64,000 bases of DNA from assembly GCA_016717725.1 (NCBI GenBank), contig JADKFA010000018.1, positions 23,908 to 87,907 of the forward strand. Direction: 5' to 3'. Positions 34,482 to 42,007 of the stretch are shown piece by piece. Every line of letters starts with the position of its first letter. Within the stretch, counting starts at the first letter, position 1. Source of the stretch: Bacteroidota bacterium. Its GTDB lineage: Bacteria; Bacteroidota; Bacteroidia; AKYH767-A; OLB10. Under the pieces are notes generated by a model that had not been told where the DNA came from, searched no databases, and saw only the letters and a list, made by a program, of their open reading frames with translations. Position numbers and translations under genes: made by a program.

Positions 34482-34914
34482 TTAATTATTCAGTAATCCA
34501 TATTTAGCTACTGTTTTATTTTTATCTGCGCAAAGGATTATAAAAAGTCCTCGCGTTTTTACTTTCTACCTTTAATAGAAGGCGATAATGTGTCCAGCTC
34601 AATTCTCCACGCAGTGCGTGGAGAATCTTAAAAGTATTGAAGAACTGTCTCATATACCATAAGTTACTGTTGTTAAAACCTCTACCAAATTCAGCATTTA
34701 GCCTTTTAGCCAGTTTTTCAATCAATTCTTTTCCGTATTCCGCTTTTCGTTCACCACTCTGTTCATTTTCTACGATCAATTTCCCGATATGCCAATAGGT
34801 TTGAACCATGGTAAAATTGACGGCTCGAAAGGCATTGCTCTTGCCGTTTTCAATGATTAGTTTAATTTCTGAGTAGAGGGTATCTACACTTTTTAAAGGT
34901 GTTTTATTCTTCAT
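34482..34914 (-). pseudogene. DUF1016 (YhcG-like) nuclease remnant with internal deletion
   Basis: An intact ATG at 34914 opens the YhcG N-terminal domain (TYWHIGKLIVENEQ, YGKELIEKLAKRL, GFNNSNLWYMRQFF, LSWTHYRLLLKVE), but the frame stops at 34522 after only 130 residues. In another frame, straight after the break, FIILCADKNKTVAKYGLL can be read and then a stop at 34482. That matches the C-terminal domain of the same family, whose full length is about 340-370 residues. So about 150 central residues and the C-terminal tail are gone. The family has a PDDEXK nuclease domain and occurs in accessory regions. The hairpin repeat ends 40 bp downstream and may mark the deletion. Confidence 0.8.
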
Positions 34915-35000
34915 AATTTTAAAATGGGTTTAATAAAATAGTTTACAAAATCAATACAAATTTAACCACTTAAAACTAAATAGGCAAAAAGCTGAAATAA

Positions 35001-35300
35001 CTAGGCGGCGTTGTTTTCAAAAGCACGAATAGATTTCAGTTCCGACATTTTAGCTTTTCTTTCTTCTTCTAAATCGTAATCGTCTTGAAGTCCAAGCCAA
35101 AATTTAGGAGAGTTACCAAAATAAATAGAAAGTCTCAATGCAGTATCTGCTGTAATTCGGCGATTGAACTTGAGAATTTCACTTATCCTTGTTTGTGGAA
35201 TTGAAATTTCTTTCGCTAAGCGATAAGCGCTAATGCCGAATGGCGTCAAAAATTCTTCTTGTAGAATTTCGCCTGGGTGAATATTTCTAAGAGTAGCCAT
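35001..35300 (-). CDS. higA: HigA-type antitoxin
   Basis: An XRE-family helix-turn-helix antitoxin of 99 residues, starting at MATLRNIHPGEIL (ATG 35300). The HTH is about residues 20-75 (ISAYRLAKEISIPQTRISEIL), and the family hallmark NSPKFWLGLQDDYDLE follows it. It neutralises the toxin encoded 8 bp upstream and probably represses the pair by binding the promoter. An eight-codon extension overlapping the toxin gene exists but does not match the family N terminus. Order toxin then antitoxin is the normal higBA arrangement. Confidence 0.92.
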   Translation of the reverse strand: MATLRNIHPGEILQEEFLTPFGISAYRLAKEISIPQTRISEILKFNRRITADTALRLSIYFGNSPKFWLGLQDDYDLEEERKAKMSELKSIRAFENNAA

Positions 35301-35307
35301 GATATTG

Positions 35308-35592
35308 TTATTTATGATAGTCAATTATTTCAACTTCTGATGCATTTCCATTATTCCATTTAAAGATGATTCTCCATTGATCATTTATTCTTATGGAATG
35401 ATATTCACGTAGCGTACCTTTTAGTTTTTCCAATTTGTTTGAAGGCGGAATTTTAAGATCGACTATGTTTTGAGAGTTGTTCAACATTCTCAATTTTCGT
35501 CTTGCAATTTCCTGAAGTCCAACAGCAGGCTTTTTTACACGAGATCCTTCCCAAATCTTTTGAGTGTCTTTTGAACCAAAGGAAATAATCAT
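35308..35592 (-). CDS. higB: HigB-type toxin (RelE/ParE superfamily)
   Basis: A small mRNA-interferase-like toxin of 94 residues with the HigB pattern: N-terminal MIISFGSKDTQKIWEG, the middle LKIPPSNKLEKLKG and the C-terminal RINDQWRIIFKWNNG with the basic/aromatic active-site residues, ending in VEIIDYHK. The frame is complete. With higA it forms a type II toxin-antitoxin pair in the small accessory patch 34000-35600. Toxicity is inferred from the family, not shown. Confidence 0.92.
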   Translation of the reverse strand: MIISFGSKDTQKIWEGSRVKKPAVGLQEIARRKLRMLNNSQNIVDLKIPPSNKLEKLKGTLREYHSIRINDQWRIIFKWNNGNASEVEIIDYHK

Positions 35593-35692
35593 GCTTCCGT
35601 TTTACGTTACTTACGCCAAAGGTAAGTAGTTAATTATTAAAAATCAAGGAAAAATTAAGAAAGTATACCGCCTAACATTAAATTTCGGATCA

Positions 35693-36346
35693 CTAAACGT
35701 TTACTAAATTTTCGACTTCCTCAATAATTTTCACTTCCATCAACGGATGAATAAAATATTTATGTTTTGTTTGTAGATCAAAACACTCAAAGTTTTTGCG
35801 CAGTTGATGTCCCTTAATAAATTGTTGTCCGTTACGTGTAGTGAAGGATGATTTAAAAGGGATTTCATCTAAATGAATCCATTCATCGTTGTAGGTATTG
35901 TGTACATGCAAGGCTTTCATCAAATTCACATCACCACAACTGCTAGCGGCCGGATTTCGCATATAGCCAACAACAGCTTTTGCAATTTCTTCGGGAAATA
36001 TTTTTCGCTCTAAAAACCCATACATCAAATGTTGAAATTCTCTTTTCCATTCCATGCCGTGCGGAGCTACTGAATTTCCAAAGCGTAAAAAGCAAGTGAG
36101 ATGGGCTACTTCGTGCGTGAATGTAATTAAGAAAGCGTAAGGGTTTAAGTCGTGGTTGATGGTGATGGTATGACTCTTTCCCTCGTGCGGAGGACGGTAA
36201 TCGCCCAGTTTGGTTTGCCGGCTTTTCTTGATGCGAACTCGAATTCTATATTTTTGAATCCAATCAAAACAAGTATCCACCGCATCGGCCGGAATGTATT
36301 TCCCAAGCGCTTTTCTTAAATCTTCTGCTGTTACTGCCTTCGCCAT
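35693..36346 (-). CDS. SprT-like zinc metalloprotease
   Basis: A 217-residue protein with the zinc motif HExxH in ITFTHEVAHLTCF (about residues 75-87) and the preceding SHTITINHDLNPYAF, typical of SprT-like domains. The third ligand is expected in the APHGMEWKREF segment. The C-terminal part (LDEIPFKSSFTTRNGQQF, KHKYFIHPLMEV) resembles the usual Bacteroidota extension. The family includes proteases acting on DNA-protein crosslinks (SprT/Spartan), but the bacterial role is uncertain. It is a single gene, with a -7-like TAAATTTG upstream on the minus strand. Confidence 0.88.
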   Translation of the reverse strand: MAKAVTAEDLRKALGKYIPADAVDTCFDWIQKYRIRVRIKKSRQTKLGDYRPPHEGKSHTITINHDLNPYAFLITFTHEVAHLTCFLRFGNSVAPHGMEWKREFQHLMYGFLERKIFPEEIAKAVVGYMRNPAASSCGDVNLMKALHVHNTYNDEWIHLDEIPFKSSFTTRNGQQFIKGHQLRKNFECFDLQTKHKYFIHPLMEVKIIEEVENLVNV

Positions 36347-36503
36347 AATCTATCTTCAGCAAATTTAGGAAATTGGGATAAATCTTAGGCATTAGCCAAA
36401 GATTTACACCACTCGCTATACATTTTATGGAATATTTAATAGCATTTCATATTCTTTAATGGGAATTTACATTTCTAATTAGGTGAAAAATAGAATCTTT
36501 CAT

Positions 36504-36511
36504 TATATTTG
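36504..36511 (+). promoter_or_regulatory. Candidate -7 element for the cargo gene at 36536
   Basis: TATATTTG is an exact TAnnTTTG match, 24 bp before the ATG. No TTG was found 18-21 bp upstream, so it is weakly supported. Confidence 0.35.
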
Positions 36512-36535
36512 AGTATTATCTTAATTCTTTATCCA

Positions 36536-37483
36536 ATGCGACCTTTGCTCGTTTTCTTTGTAATGCTTTTCAATATGCCTTTGTTGAAGGCTCAACTCAA
36601 CCTTGTACCTAATCCGAGTTTTGAGGATACTGTAAGTTGCCCTCTAGGTTTAGATAATATGCAAGAAGTATTAGGATGGACTTCTTTTGGAAATAGTGCT
36701 GACTATTTTAACGGATGTAGTATTTCAATGAATGTACCAAATACTCCTTTTGGTTTTCAATCATCTCATTCTGGCAATGCGTTTTGCGGTGTAATTAATT
36801 ATTGGAAAGGAAATTCGTTTTTAACTAATAATTATAGAGAGTTTATTGGTGTCCAATTAGTGAATTCATTACAAGTTGGAACTAAGTATTATTTTTCATT
36901 TTATGCTGTATCAGCACAAAGTAATTCGATTGGTTATTTTAGTAATAACATAGGATTAAGATTTTTTACTAATTCATATAGTAAAACCAATCCTGCTCCG
37001 TTAGATAATTTCGCTCATATAAAATTGGATACTTTATTAACGGATACAGTGAATTGGCTTAAAATAAGTGGGTCTTTCATTGCGGATTCTAGTTACCAGT
37101 ATGTATCAATTGGAAACTTTTATGATTATTTAAATACTGACACTTTAGTTTATTTAACTTTTCCTCAGTGTGCATATAGTTATATCGACGATGTCTGCGT
37201 CTCCACCGATTCACTATACAACGAAACTTGGACAGGTTTACAAAATATCGAGCCCAGCGAAGTACAAATCTTTCCTAACCCTGTACAGGATTATTTCCAA
37301 TTTAAATCTATTCATAAAATAGACGAAATTATAATTTATGACAGTCGAGGTAGATGGATAAAGAGTGAGTTGGTTAATTCAACCGAAGGAAGAATTAACA
37401 TGGGTTCAATTTCAGATGGGATTTATGTTGCCTTATTCAGAAAAGAAAAATCTATTTCAGTTCATAAATTCTTAAAGTTTTAA
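36536..37483 (+). CDS. Secreted protein with T9SS type A sorting domain
   Basis: A 315-residue exported protein. The ATG at 36536 gives the signal peptide LLVFFVMLFNMPLLKAQ. The mature N-terminal domain (LNLVPNPSFEDTVSCPLG, VLGWTSFGNSADYFNGC) is a jellyroll-like domain often seen at the start of Bacteroidota surface proteins. The last 75 residues (VQIFPNPVQDYFQF to SISDGIYVALFRKEKSISVHKFLKF) are a classic type A sorting domain with the PNP motif. It is a likely substrate of the T9SS. No enzymatic motif was seen. Confidence 0.85.
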   Translation: MRPLLVFFVMLFNMPLLKAQLNLVPNPSFEDTVSCPLGLDNMQEVLGWTSFGNSADYFNGCSISMNVPNTPFGFQSSHSGNAFCGVINYWKGNSFLTNNYREFIGVQLVNSLQVGTKYYFSFYAVSAQSNSIGYFSNNIGLRFFTNSYSKTNPAPLDNFAHIKLDTLLTDTVNWLKISGSFIADSSYQYVSIGNFYDYLNTDTLVYLTFPQCAYSYIDDVCVSTDSLYNETWTGLQNIEPSEVQIFPNPVQDYFQFKSIHKIDEIIIYDSRGRWIKSELVNSTEGRINMGSISDGIYVALFRKEKSISVHKFLKF

Positions 37484-37518
37484 ATTGTTCAATACAATTG
37501 AAGAAAGTTTCCTTTCAA

Positions 37519-39681
37519 TTACTTCAATAATTGATAAGCCAAAAAACTACTCAGCCAAGCTAAAGCCGACATATACCCAAATTGTAAAATAGGCCATTTC
37601 CACGATCCGGTTTCGCGTTTTACCACCGCCATAGTACTCATACATTGCATGGCAAAAGCATAAAACAACATCAACGACCATCCCACAGCGGCCGTATACC
37701 GAGGTTCACCTGTTTCTTTATTTACTTCTTTGCGCATCTTTTCTTTTACGGTCTTGGTGTCGGCGTCATTTTGTCCTACGCTGTAGATGGTACTCATGGT
37801 ACCCACAAATACTTCGCGCGCTGCAAACGAGGTAACTAAGGCTATTCCAATTTTCCAATCAAATCCTAGAGGTCGAATAACGGGTTCAATAAAATGTCCG
37901 AGCTTACCTGCATAGGATGCTTCTAACATTTTGGATTGAATTACATACAGCTCGGCTTGTTTGCTTTCTCCGGCTTCGTTCAATACTGTTGCTTGTTTTT
38001 CGAGTTGGTCAAATGTACTTCCCGGACCTCGGGACGATAGAAACCAAAGCACAATGCTGATGGCAATGATAATTTTTCCAGCATCAAAAAGAAAAATTCT
38101 TACTTTCTCCGTGATGGAATATAAAATATTTTTCCAGCGTGGCATTCGGTAAACCGGAATCTCCATGATGAAATACGCTTTTTCTTTTTGCTTGATAAAA
38201 TTCTTAAAAAGAGTTGCCGATGCTAATGCTGCTAAAAATCCAATCAGGTAAAGCGACATCATCACCATACCTTGTAATCCAATGAAACCAAAAATGAGTT
38301 TTTGTGGAACCACCAATGCAATAAGCAAGGTATAAACCGGAAGTCGCGCCGAGCAACTCATCAATGGAAGCACGAAGATGGTAATCAATCTTTCCTTCCA
38401 ACTCCCAATGGTACGTGTGGCTAAGATGGCAGGAACCGCGCAAGCTGATCCGCTAATCAGTGGAATGACCGAGCGACCATTCAATCCAAATTTGCGCATG
38501 AGTTTGTCCATCAAAAAACTGACACGCGCCATATAGCCCGTGTCTTCCAGTATGGCTATGAACATAAACAAGAATGCAATTTGTGGAATAAAGATAACGA
38601 TACCACCCACGCCTGCTAAAATTCCATCTACAAATAAATCATTCAAAACTCCTGCAGGCAACGCTTCTCTTACAACATCACTGATGTTGGCGAAAGTTTC
38701 ATCAATAAAATTCATTGGGAATTCTGCCAACGTAAAAATGGCTTGGAAGATTAAAAACAAAATGAAAAGGAAAATAACAAATCCCCAAATAGGATGCATC
38801 AAGAAGCGGTCGATATGTTGAGAGTTCGATTGCTTCCTCTTGCTTTCTCCTTTGGTTACGGAATGATGTAATACATCTTGTATGACTTTATATCGTTCTA
38901 GTGTTTCATGCGATTTCAGATTTTCTAAATCGACACTGTCCATTGCAACAAAGGAAATGGCTTTTTCATTTTGCTCTTTTGTAAAATGAAAATCTTCAAT
39001 CGATTCAATATGATGTGCAATTTGTAATGCCGTATAATTACTCTTTAAATGGAGAATATCTTTTAATCCATTTAATAATTTAGGAGCAAGATTGGAAGTT
39101 TCAAAAATATCATTGATCGGAATTGGAATTGAACTCAACAATACCTGTTTCAATTCTTCAATGCCTTCTTCATTGCGCGCATTGATGGGAATAACACGAA
39201 CGCCCAATCTTCTTTCTAACTCATCCAGCTTAATGGTGATCAATTGTTTCTTCACCATGTCCATCATGTTTAATGCGAGTACACATGGAATTTTTAGATC
39301 GATGATTTGACTGGCTAAAAATAAACTTCGTTTTAGATTCGTTCCATCTACCAGTAACACAACCATGTCAGGATGACTTTCGTTGAGCGGATCACATAAC
39401 ACTTCAAAGGGAATTCTTTCGTCGGGCGACTTCGGATATAAACTATAGGTGCCCGGTAAATCTATAATTTCAAAAGAGGTAGGTTCGCCTGTATTTGAAT
39501 TATAAAATCGGCAATGCCCAATTTTTTTTTCAACGGTAACACCTGGAAAGTTCGCTACTTTTTGATTGAGTCCGGTGAGTACATTAAAAAGTGAACTCTT
39601 GCCGCTGTTTGGATTTCCGGCGAGTGCAACTTTAACATAACGCTTAGGGCTATCCGAAGTTATTGGATAAGATGGAGACAA
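37519..39681 (-). CDS. feoB: Ferrous iron transporter FeoB
   Basis: The main Fe(II) uptake permease of the inner membrane. The N-terminal G domain has G1 GNPNSGKSSLFN, G3 DLPGTYSL and G4 NMMD, followed by a GDI-like helical domain and the core membrane region with gate motifs GSACAVPAI and MSCSARLPVY. The 720 residues are typical. No ATG precedes G1, so the start is probably the TTG at 39681, 9 bp after the feoA stop, which implies translational coupling. Iron control is suggested by the palindrome in front of feoA. Confidence 0.95.
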   Translation of the reverse strand: MSPSYPITSDSPKRYVKVALAGNPNSGKSSLFNVLTGLNQKVANFPGVTVEKKIGHCRFYNSNTGEPTSFEIIDLPGTYSLYPKSPDERIPFEVLCDPLNESHPDMVVLLVDGTNLKRSLFLASQIIDLKIPCVLALNMMDMVKKQLITIKLDELERRLGVRVIPINARNEEGIEELKQVLLSSIPIPINDIFETSNLAPKLLNGLKDILHLKSNYTALQIAHHIESIEDFHFTKEQNEKAISFVAMDSVDLENLKSHETLERYKVIQDVLHHSVTKGESKRKQSNSQHIDRFLMHPIWGFVIFLFILFLIFQAIFTLAEFPMNFIDETFANISDVVREALPAGVLNDLFVDGILAGVGGIVIFIPQIAFLFMFIAILEDTGYMARVSFLMDKLMRKFGLNGRSVIPLISGSACAVPAILATRTIGSWKERLITIFVLPLMSCSARLPVYTLLIALVVPQKLIFGFIGLQGMVMMSLYLIGFLAALASATLFKNFIKQKEKAYFIMEIPVYRMPRWKNILYSITEKVRIFLFDAGKIIIAISIVLWFLSSRGPGSTFDQLEKQATVLNEAGESKQAELYVIQSKMLEASYAGKLGHFIEPVIRPLGFDWKIGIALVTSFAAREVFVGTMSTIYSVGQNDADTKTVKEKMRKEVNKETGEPRYTAAVGWSLMLFYAFAMQCMSTMAVVKRETGSWKWPILQFGYMSALAWLSSFLAYQLLK

Positions 39682-39690
39682 AACAAAATA

Positions 39691-39936
39691 CTACACAAGT
39701 GGTTTAACAACGATTGATTCCGCTTCTTCCATACGAATTCCAAGCGTAGCCCCATTTAAAAGGATGGCCATGGGGCAACCAAAAGGTGCAAAACGATCGA
39801 TGGTGATTGTCTCGCCTGGTAAGCATCCCATTTCTAAAAGCTTTTGTTTTATCACTTCATCATTGAATGAATCAATGATTGCACTTTCTCCTTTCAATAA
39901 ATTTGATAATCTCCTAGTTCCAACTTGCATAACCAC
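39691..39936 (-). CDS. feoA: Ferrous iron transport protein FeoA
   Basis: A small SH3-like partner of FeoB in the cytoplasm, 81 residues. It shows the family pattern LLEMGCLPGETITIDRFAPFGCPMAILLNGATLGIRMEEAESIVV. It starts at the ATG at 39936 (39930 is an in-frame alternative). It is the first gene of the feoAB operon, with a promoter at 39966-39995 and a 17-bp palindrome just before the start codon. The identification is secure. Confidence 0.93.
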   Translation of the reverse strand: MVMQVGTRRLSNLLKGESAIIDSFNDEVIKQKLLEMGCLPGETITIDRFAPFGCPMAILLNGATLGIRMEEAESIVVKPLV

Positions 39937-39941
39937 TGTTG

Positions 39942-39958
39942 TTTAGAATCATTCTAAA
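39942..39958. promoter_or_regulatory. Palindromic operator in front of feoA
   Basis: TTTAGAAT-C-ATTCTAAA is a perfect inverted repeat with a single central base. It lies 8 bp downstream of the -7 box and 5 bp before the feoA start codon, so it covers the expected transcription start. The core AGAATCATTCT resembles Fur boxes, while the TTTAG/CTAAA ends also recall DtxR-family sites. An iron-responsive repressor site is the most likely meaning; which regulator is open. Confidence 0.65.
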
Positions 39959-39965
39959 TACGATG

Positions 39966-39995
39966 CTAAGATATAAATCCCCTTCTATTATCAAA
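39966..39995 (-). promoter_or_regulatory. Candidate feoAB promoter
   Basis: On the minus strand, TTTG (39992-39995), an 18-bp spacer and TATCTTAG (39966-39973), one mismatch from TAnnTTTG. The palindrome at 39942-39958 follows directly. Confidence 0.55.
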
Positions 39996-40058
39996 CTATT
40001 AAAAATCATATCTTTTGTAAAGTATTGAATAGTAAACCTATGAATGATATGATTCTTA

Positions 40059-40205
40059 TCAACTAGGCAGTGTTTTCCCCGCTTTGTTCCCCTTTTCCAT
40101 ACTCCAATTGGGGCAATGGCACTTTTTATTCTGTGTTTTGCAAGCACTCAACCCCATCGAAAAAAGGAGAATAAACAAGAGAAATAGCCTGCTCTTTGAT
40201 TTCAT
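40059..40205 (-). CDS. Small cysteine-containing lipoprotein (48 residues)
   Basis: A short gene that is easy to miss. From the ATG at 40205 it reads a basic start, a hydrophobic segment (LFLLFILLF) and the lipobox MGLSAC, so it is a lipoprotein. The mature part is only about 27 residues and contains KKCHCPNWSMEKG, with two cysteines in C-x-C followed by PNW. It ends in TLPS and a TGA. It lies 122 bp upstream of feoA on the same strand. I have an impression that similar tiny lipoproteins with a CxCPxW-like motif occur in other Bacteroidota, but I cannot name a family or function. Metal binding by the Cys/His cluster is speculative. Confidence 0.7.
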   Translation of the reverse strand: MKSKSRLFLLFILLFSMGLSACKTQNKKCHCPNWSMEKGNKAGKTLPS

Positions 40206-40265
40206 TTCTCAAAGATAAGAAGATTGGGAGAAAATATCAGTGAGTTTTTTTGGGATAAGGGGGAG

Positions 40266-41789
40266 ATGTATAATCCATATCTTTATAATGTGAAAAATAA
40301 TTTTTGTCTATTGCTATTTTTAGTGACCCTGTCATTTAACTGCCCGGCTCAATTCACCGACCGTGTATGGTGTTTTGGTGATTCAGTAAAAATGGAATTT
40401 AATGGAGGAGGAGTGAATATAAATAATCCATCCGGAATATTTACAGAAAAACCAGCTTCATCTATTTGTGATTCTGCTGGTAATTTATTATTTTATGTTG
40501 GAACCTATTCAAATCAACCTACATTATGGAACTCGTATGTTGGAGCAGTGTTCGATAGTAATGATCAAATAATTCTAAATGGTGATAGTTTAGATATCGA
40601 AATTGTTGGCAATGATGGAACAATTATCTTACCATTAGCTAAAGACGATTCGAGTTTTCTTGTTGTTCACCATCGTAAATCGCAGTCTTTAAGTAATTTC
40701 TACTATTTATGGAGCAAGGTTATTGATTCCAGTGGGGTATTCAAAGTCATTTCAAAAAATAATTTATTAGCAAATGTTAGCTCTGCTACTAAATTAAATG
40801 CAGTTAAACACGGCAATGGAAAGGATTGGTGGCTAGTAACACATACAATAGAGGCTGATACATTTTACATTTATTTAATTGATTCAAATGGAATTCAAGC
40901 TCCATTAAAACAAGCAATTGGTTCATATTATTCTATTAATTTTCCACTCCCTGGTGTTAACGGAGAAATGGTATTTTCTAAATTTGGTAATTATTTAGCA
41001 GCTGTTGGAACAGAAATATTAGATGTCTTCAATTTTGATAGATGTAGTGGACAATTAAGTAATTATCAAAATTTAATGACTCTACCATTTAGCAGTCCAG
41101 ATAAAGTGTATTGGTCATGTTCATTTTCTCCAAACGAAAGATATTTTTATGCTTCGGACTTAGTCGGACCTAGTCAACCTGTGATTAATGTTCAGCACAC
41201 TTTGCAGTTTGACATGCAGGCTGCATCTGTTGTGAGTTCCAGGTGTACTGTTTTCAGTATAAACAGTGAATATGTGACATGGCAACATCAATTGGGACCT
41301 GATGGAAAAATATATATGGCTCGAGGTAATCCAGCATTTCCTACTGTTGTGACAGATACTGGATCTACCTATTTAGCAGTTATAGAAAACCCAAATGATT
41401 CTTGCCCGGGCTTAATATTTAATTTGTATGGTCAGAGTTTAGGAGGCAGAAGAAGTCTTGCGAGCTTACCCAATAACCCTAATTATGAATTGGGGCGATT
41501 AGAACCCAATGGGTGTGCAACCGCAATAATTGAAAATTCATCCTCTCTACCGCCTTGGATAGTTTACCCAAATCCAGCTAATGAAATAATAAATATTCAA
41601 TCCAATAGTTTAGGTGGATTGACAGGAAACTTGCGTTTAATTTCTTTTACTGGTCAAGAATTGTTTAGCACAAATTTAAAAGGCACAATGAAATTTAATA
41701 TTCCTACTGCACAATTTTTCAGTGGGTTGTATTTGTTTATTTTTGAAAGCCAAGGAAAAAGATGGAATCAGCGGGTTGTTATTGAATAA
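40266..41789 (+). CDS. Secreted propeller-like protein with T9SS type A sorting domain
   Basis: A 507-residue exported protein from the ATG at 40266, with signal FCLLLFLVTLSFNCPAQ. The N-terminal half has the pattern common in Bacteroidota gliding- and secretion-associated propellers: WCFGDSVKMEFNGG, SSICDSAGNLLFYVGTYS, HHRKSQSLSNFYYLWSKV, and later WSCSFSPNERYFYASD and HQLGPDGKIYMARG. The C terminus (WIVYPNPANEIINIQS to FFSGLYLFIFESQG) is a type A sorting domain. It is a probable surface protein exported by the T9SS, with no catalytic residues recognised. Confidence 0.84.
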   Translation: MYNPYLYNVKNNFCLLLFLVTLSFNCPAQFTDRVWCFGDSVKMEFNGGGVNINNPSGIFTEKPASSICDSAGNLLFYVGTYSNQPTLWNSYVGAVFDSNDQIILNGDSLDIEIVGNDGTIILPLAKDDSSFLVVHHRKSQSLSNFYYLWSKVIDSSGVFKVISKNNLLANVSSATKLNAVKHGNGKDWWLVTHTIEADTFYIYLIDSNGIQAPLKQAIGSYYSINFPLPGVNGEMVFSKFGNYLAAVGTEILDVFNFDRCSGQLSNYQNLMTLPFSSPDKVYWSCSFSPNERYFYASDLVGPSQPVINVQHTLQFDMQAASVVSSRCTVFSINSEYVTWQHQLGPDGKIYMARGNPAFPTVVTDTGSTYLAVIENPNDSCPGLIFNLYGQSLGGRRSLASLPNNPNYELGRLEPNGCATAIIENSSSLPPWIVYPNPANEIINIQSNSLGGLTGNLRLISFTGQELFSTNLKGTMKFNIPTAQFFSGLYLFIFESQGKRWNQRVVIE

Positions 41790-41811
41790 TATTTTCATTT
41801 AAAACATACTT

Positions 41812-41943
41812 GAAACGAAATGCGAATGAACACGAAATGCGAAATAGATGTTTTAAACATTAAGGCAAGAAATTAATCATAAAAAATCTTAATAATCATA
41901 ATAAATCTGCGCCTGCCTGCTGGAGCTTTAGCGAAGGTCGGGC
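41812..41943. repeat. Dispersed repeat remnants
   Basis: Two short ACGAAATGCGAA units are followed by a hairpin-like GCCTGCCTGCTGGAGCTTTA segment continuing into GCGAAGGTCGGGC (41909-41943). A degenerate relative of the latter is at 48709-48736 (CCTACCAAAGCTTTAGCATA then GGTAGG). It is non-coding and lies between the cargo gene and the L,D-transpeptidase gene. Confidence 0.6.
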
Positions 41944-42007
41944 CCATTGTATAATAAAGTGCGATATTTAAAATATAACAGAAATTTTCTTGAAGCTTGA
42001 TTTAAAA

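Noticed and set aside
39914..40147. Open frame overlapping the start of feoA on the same strand
   Set aside because: It has no signal or family resemblance and crosses the operator and promoter. The real small gene here is the lipoprotein in another frame at 40059-40205.
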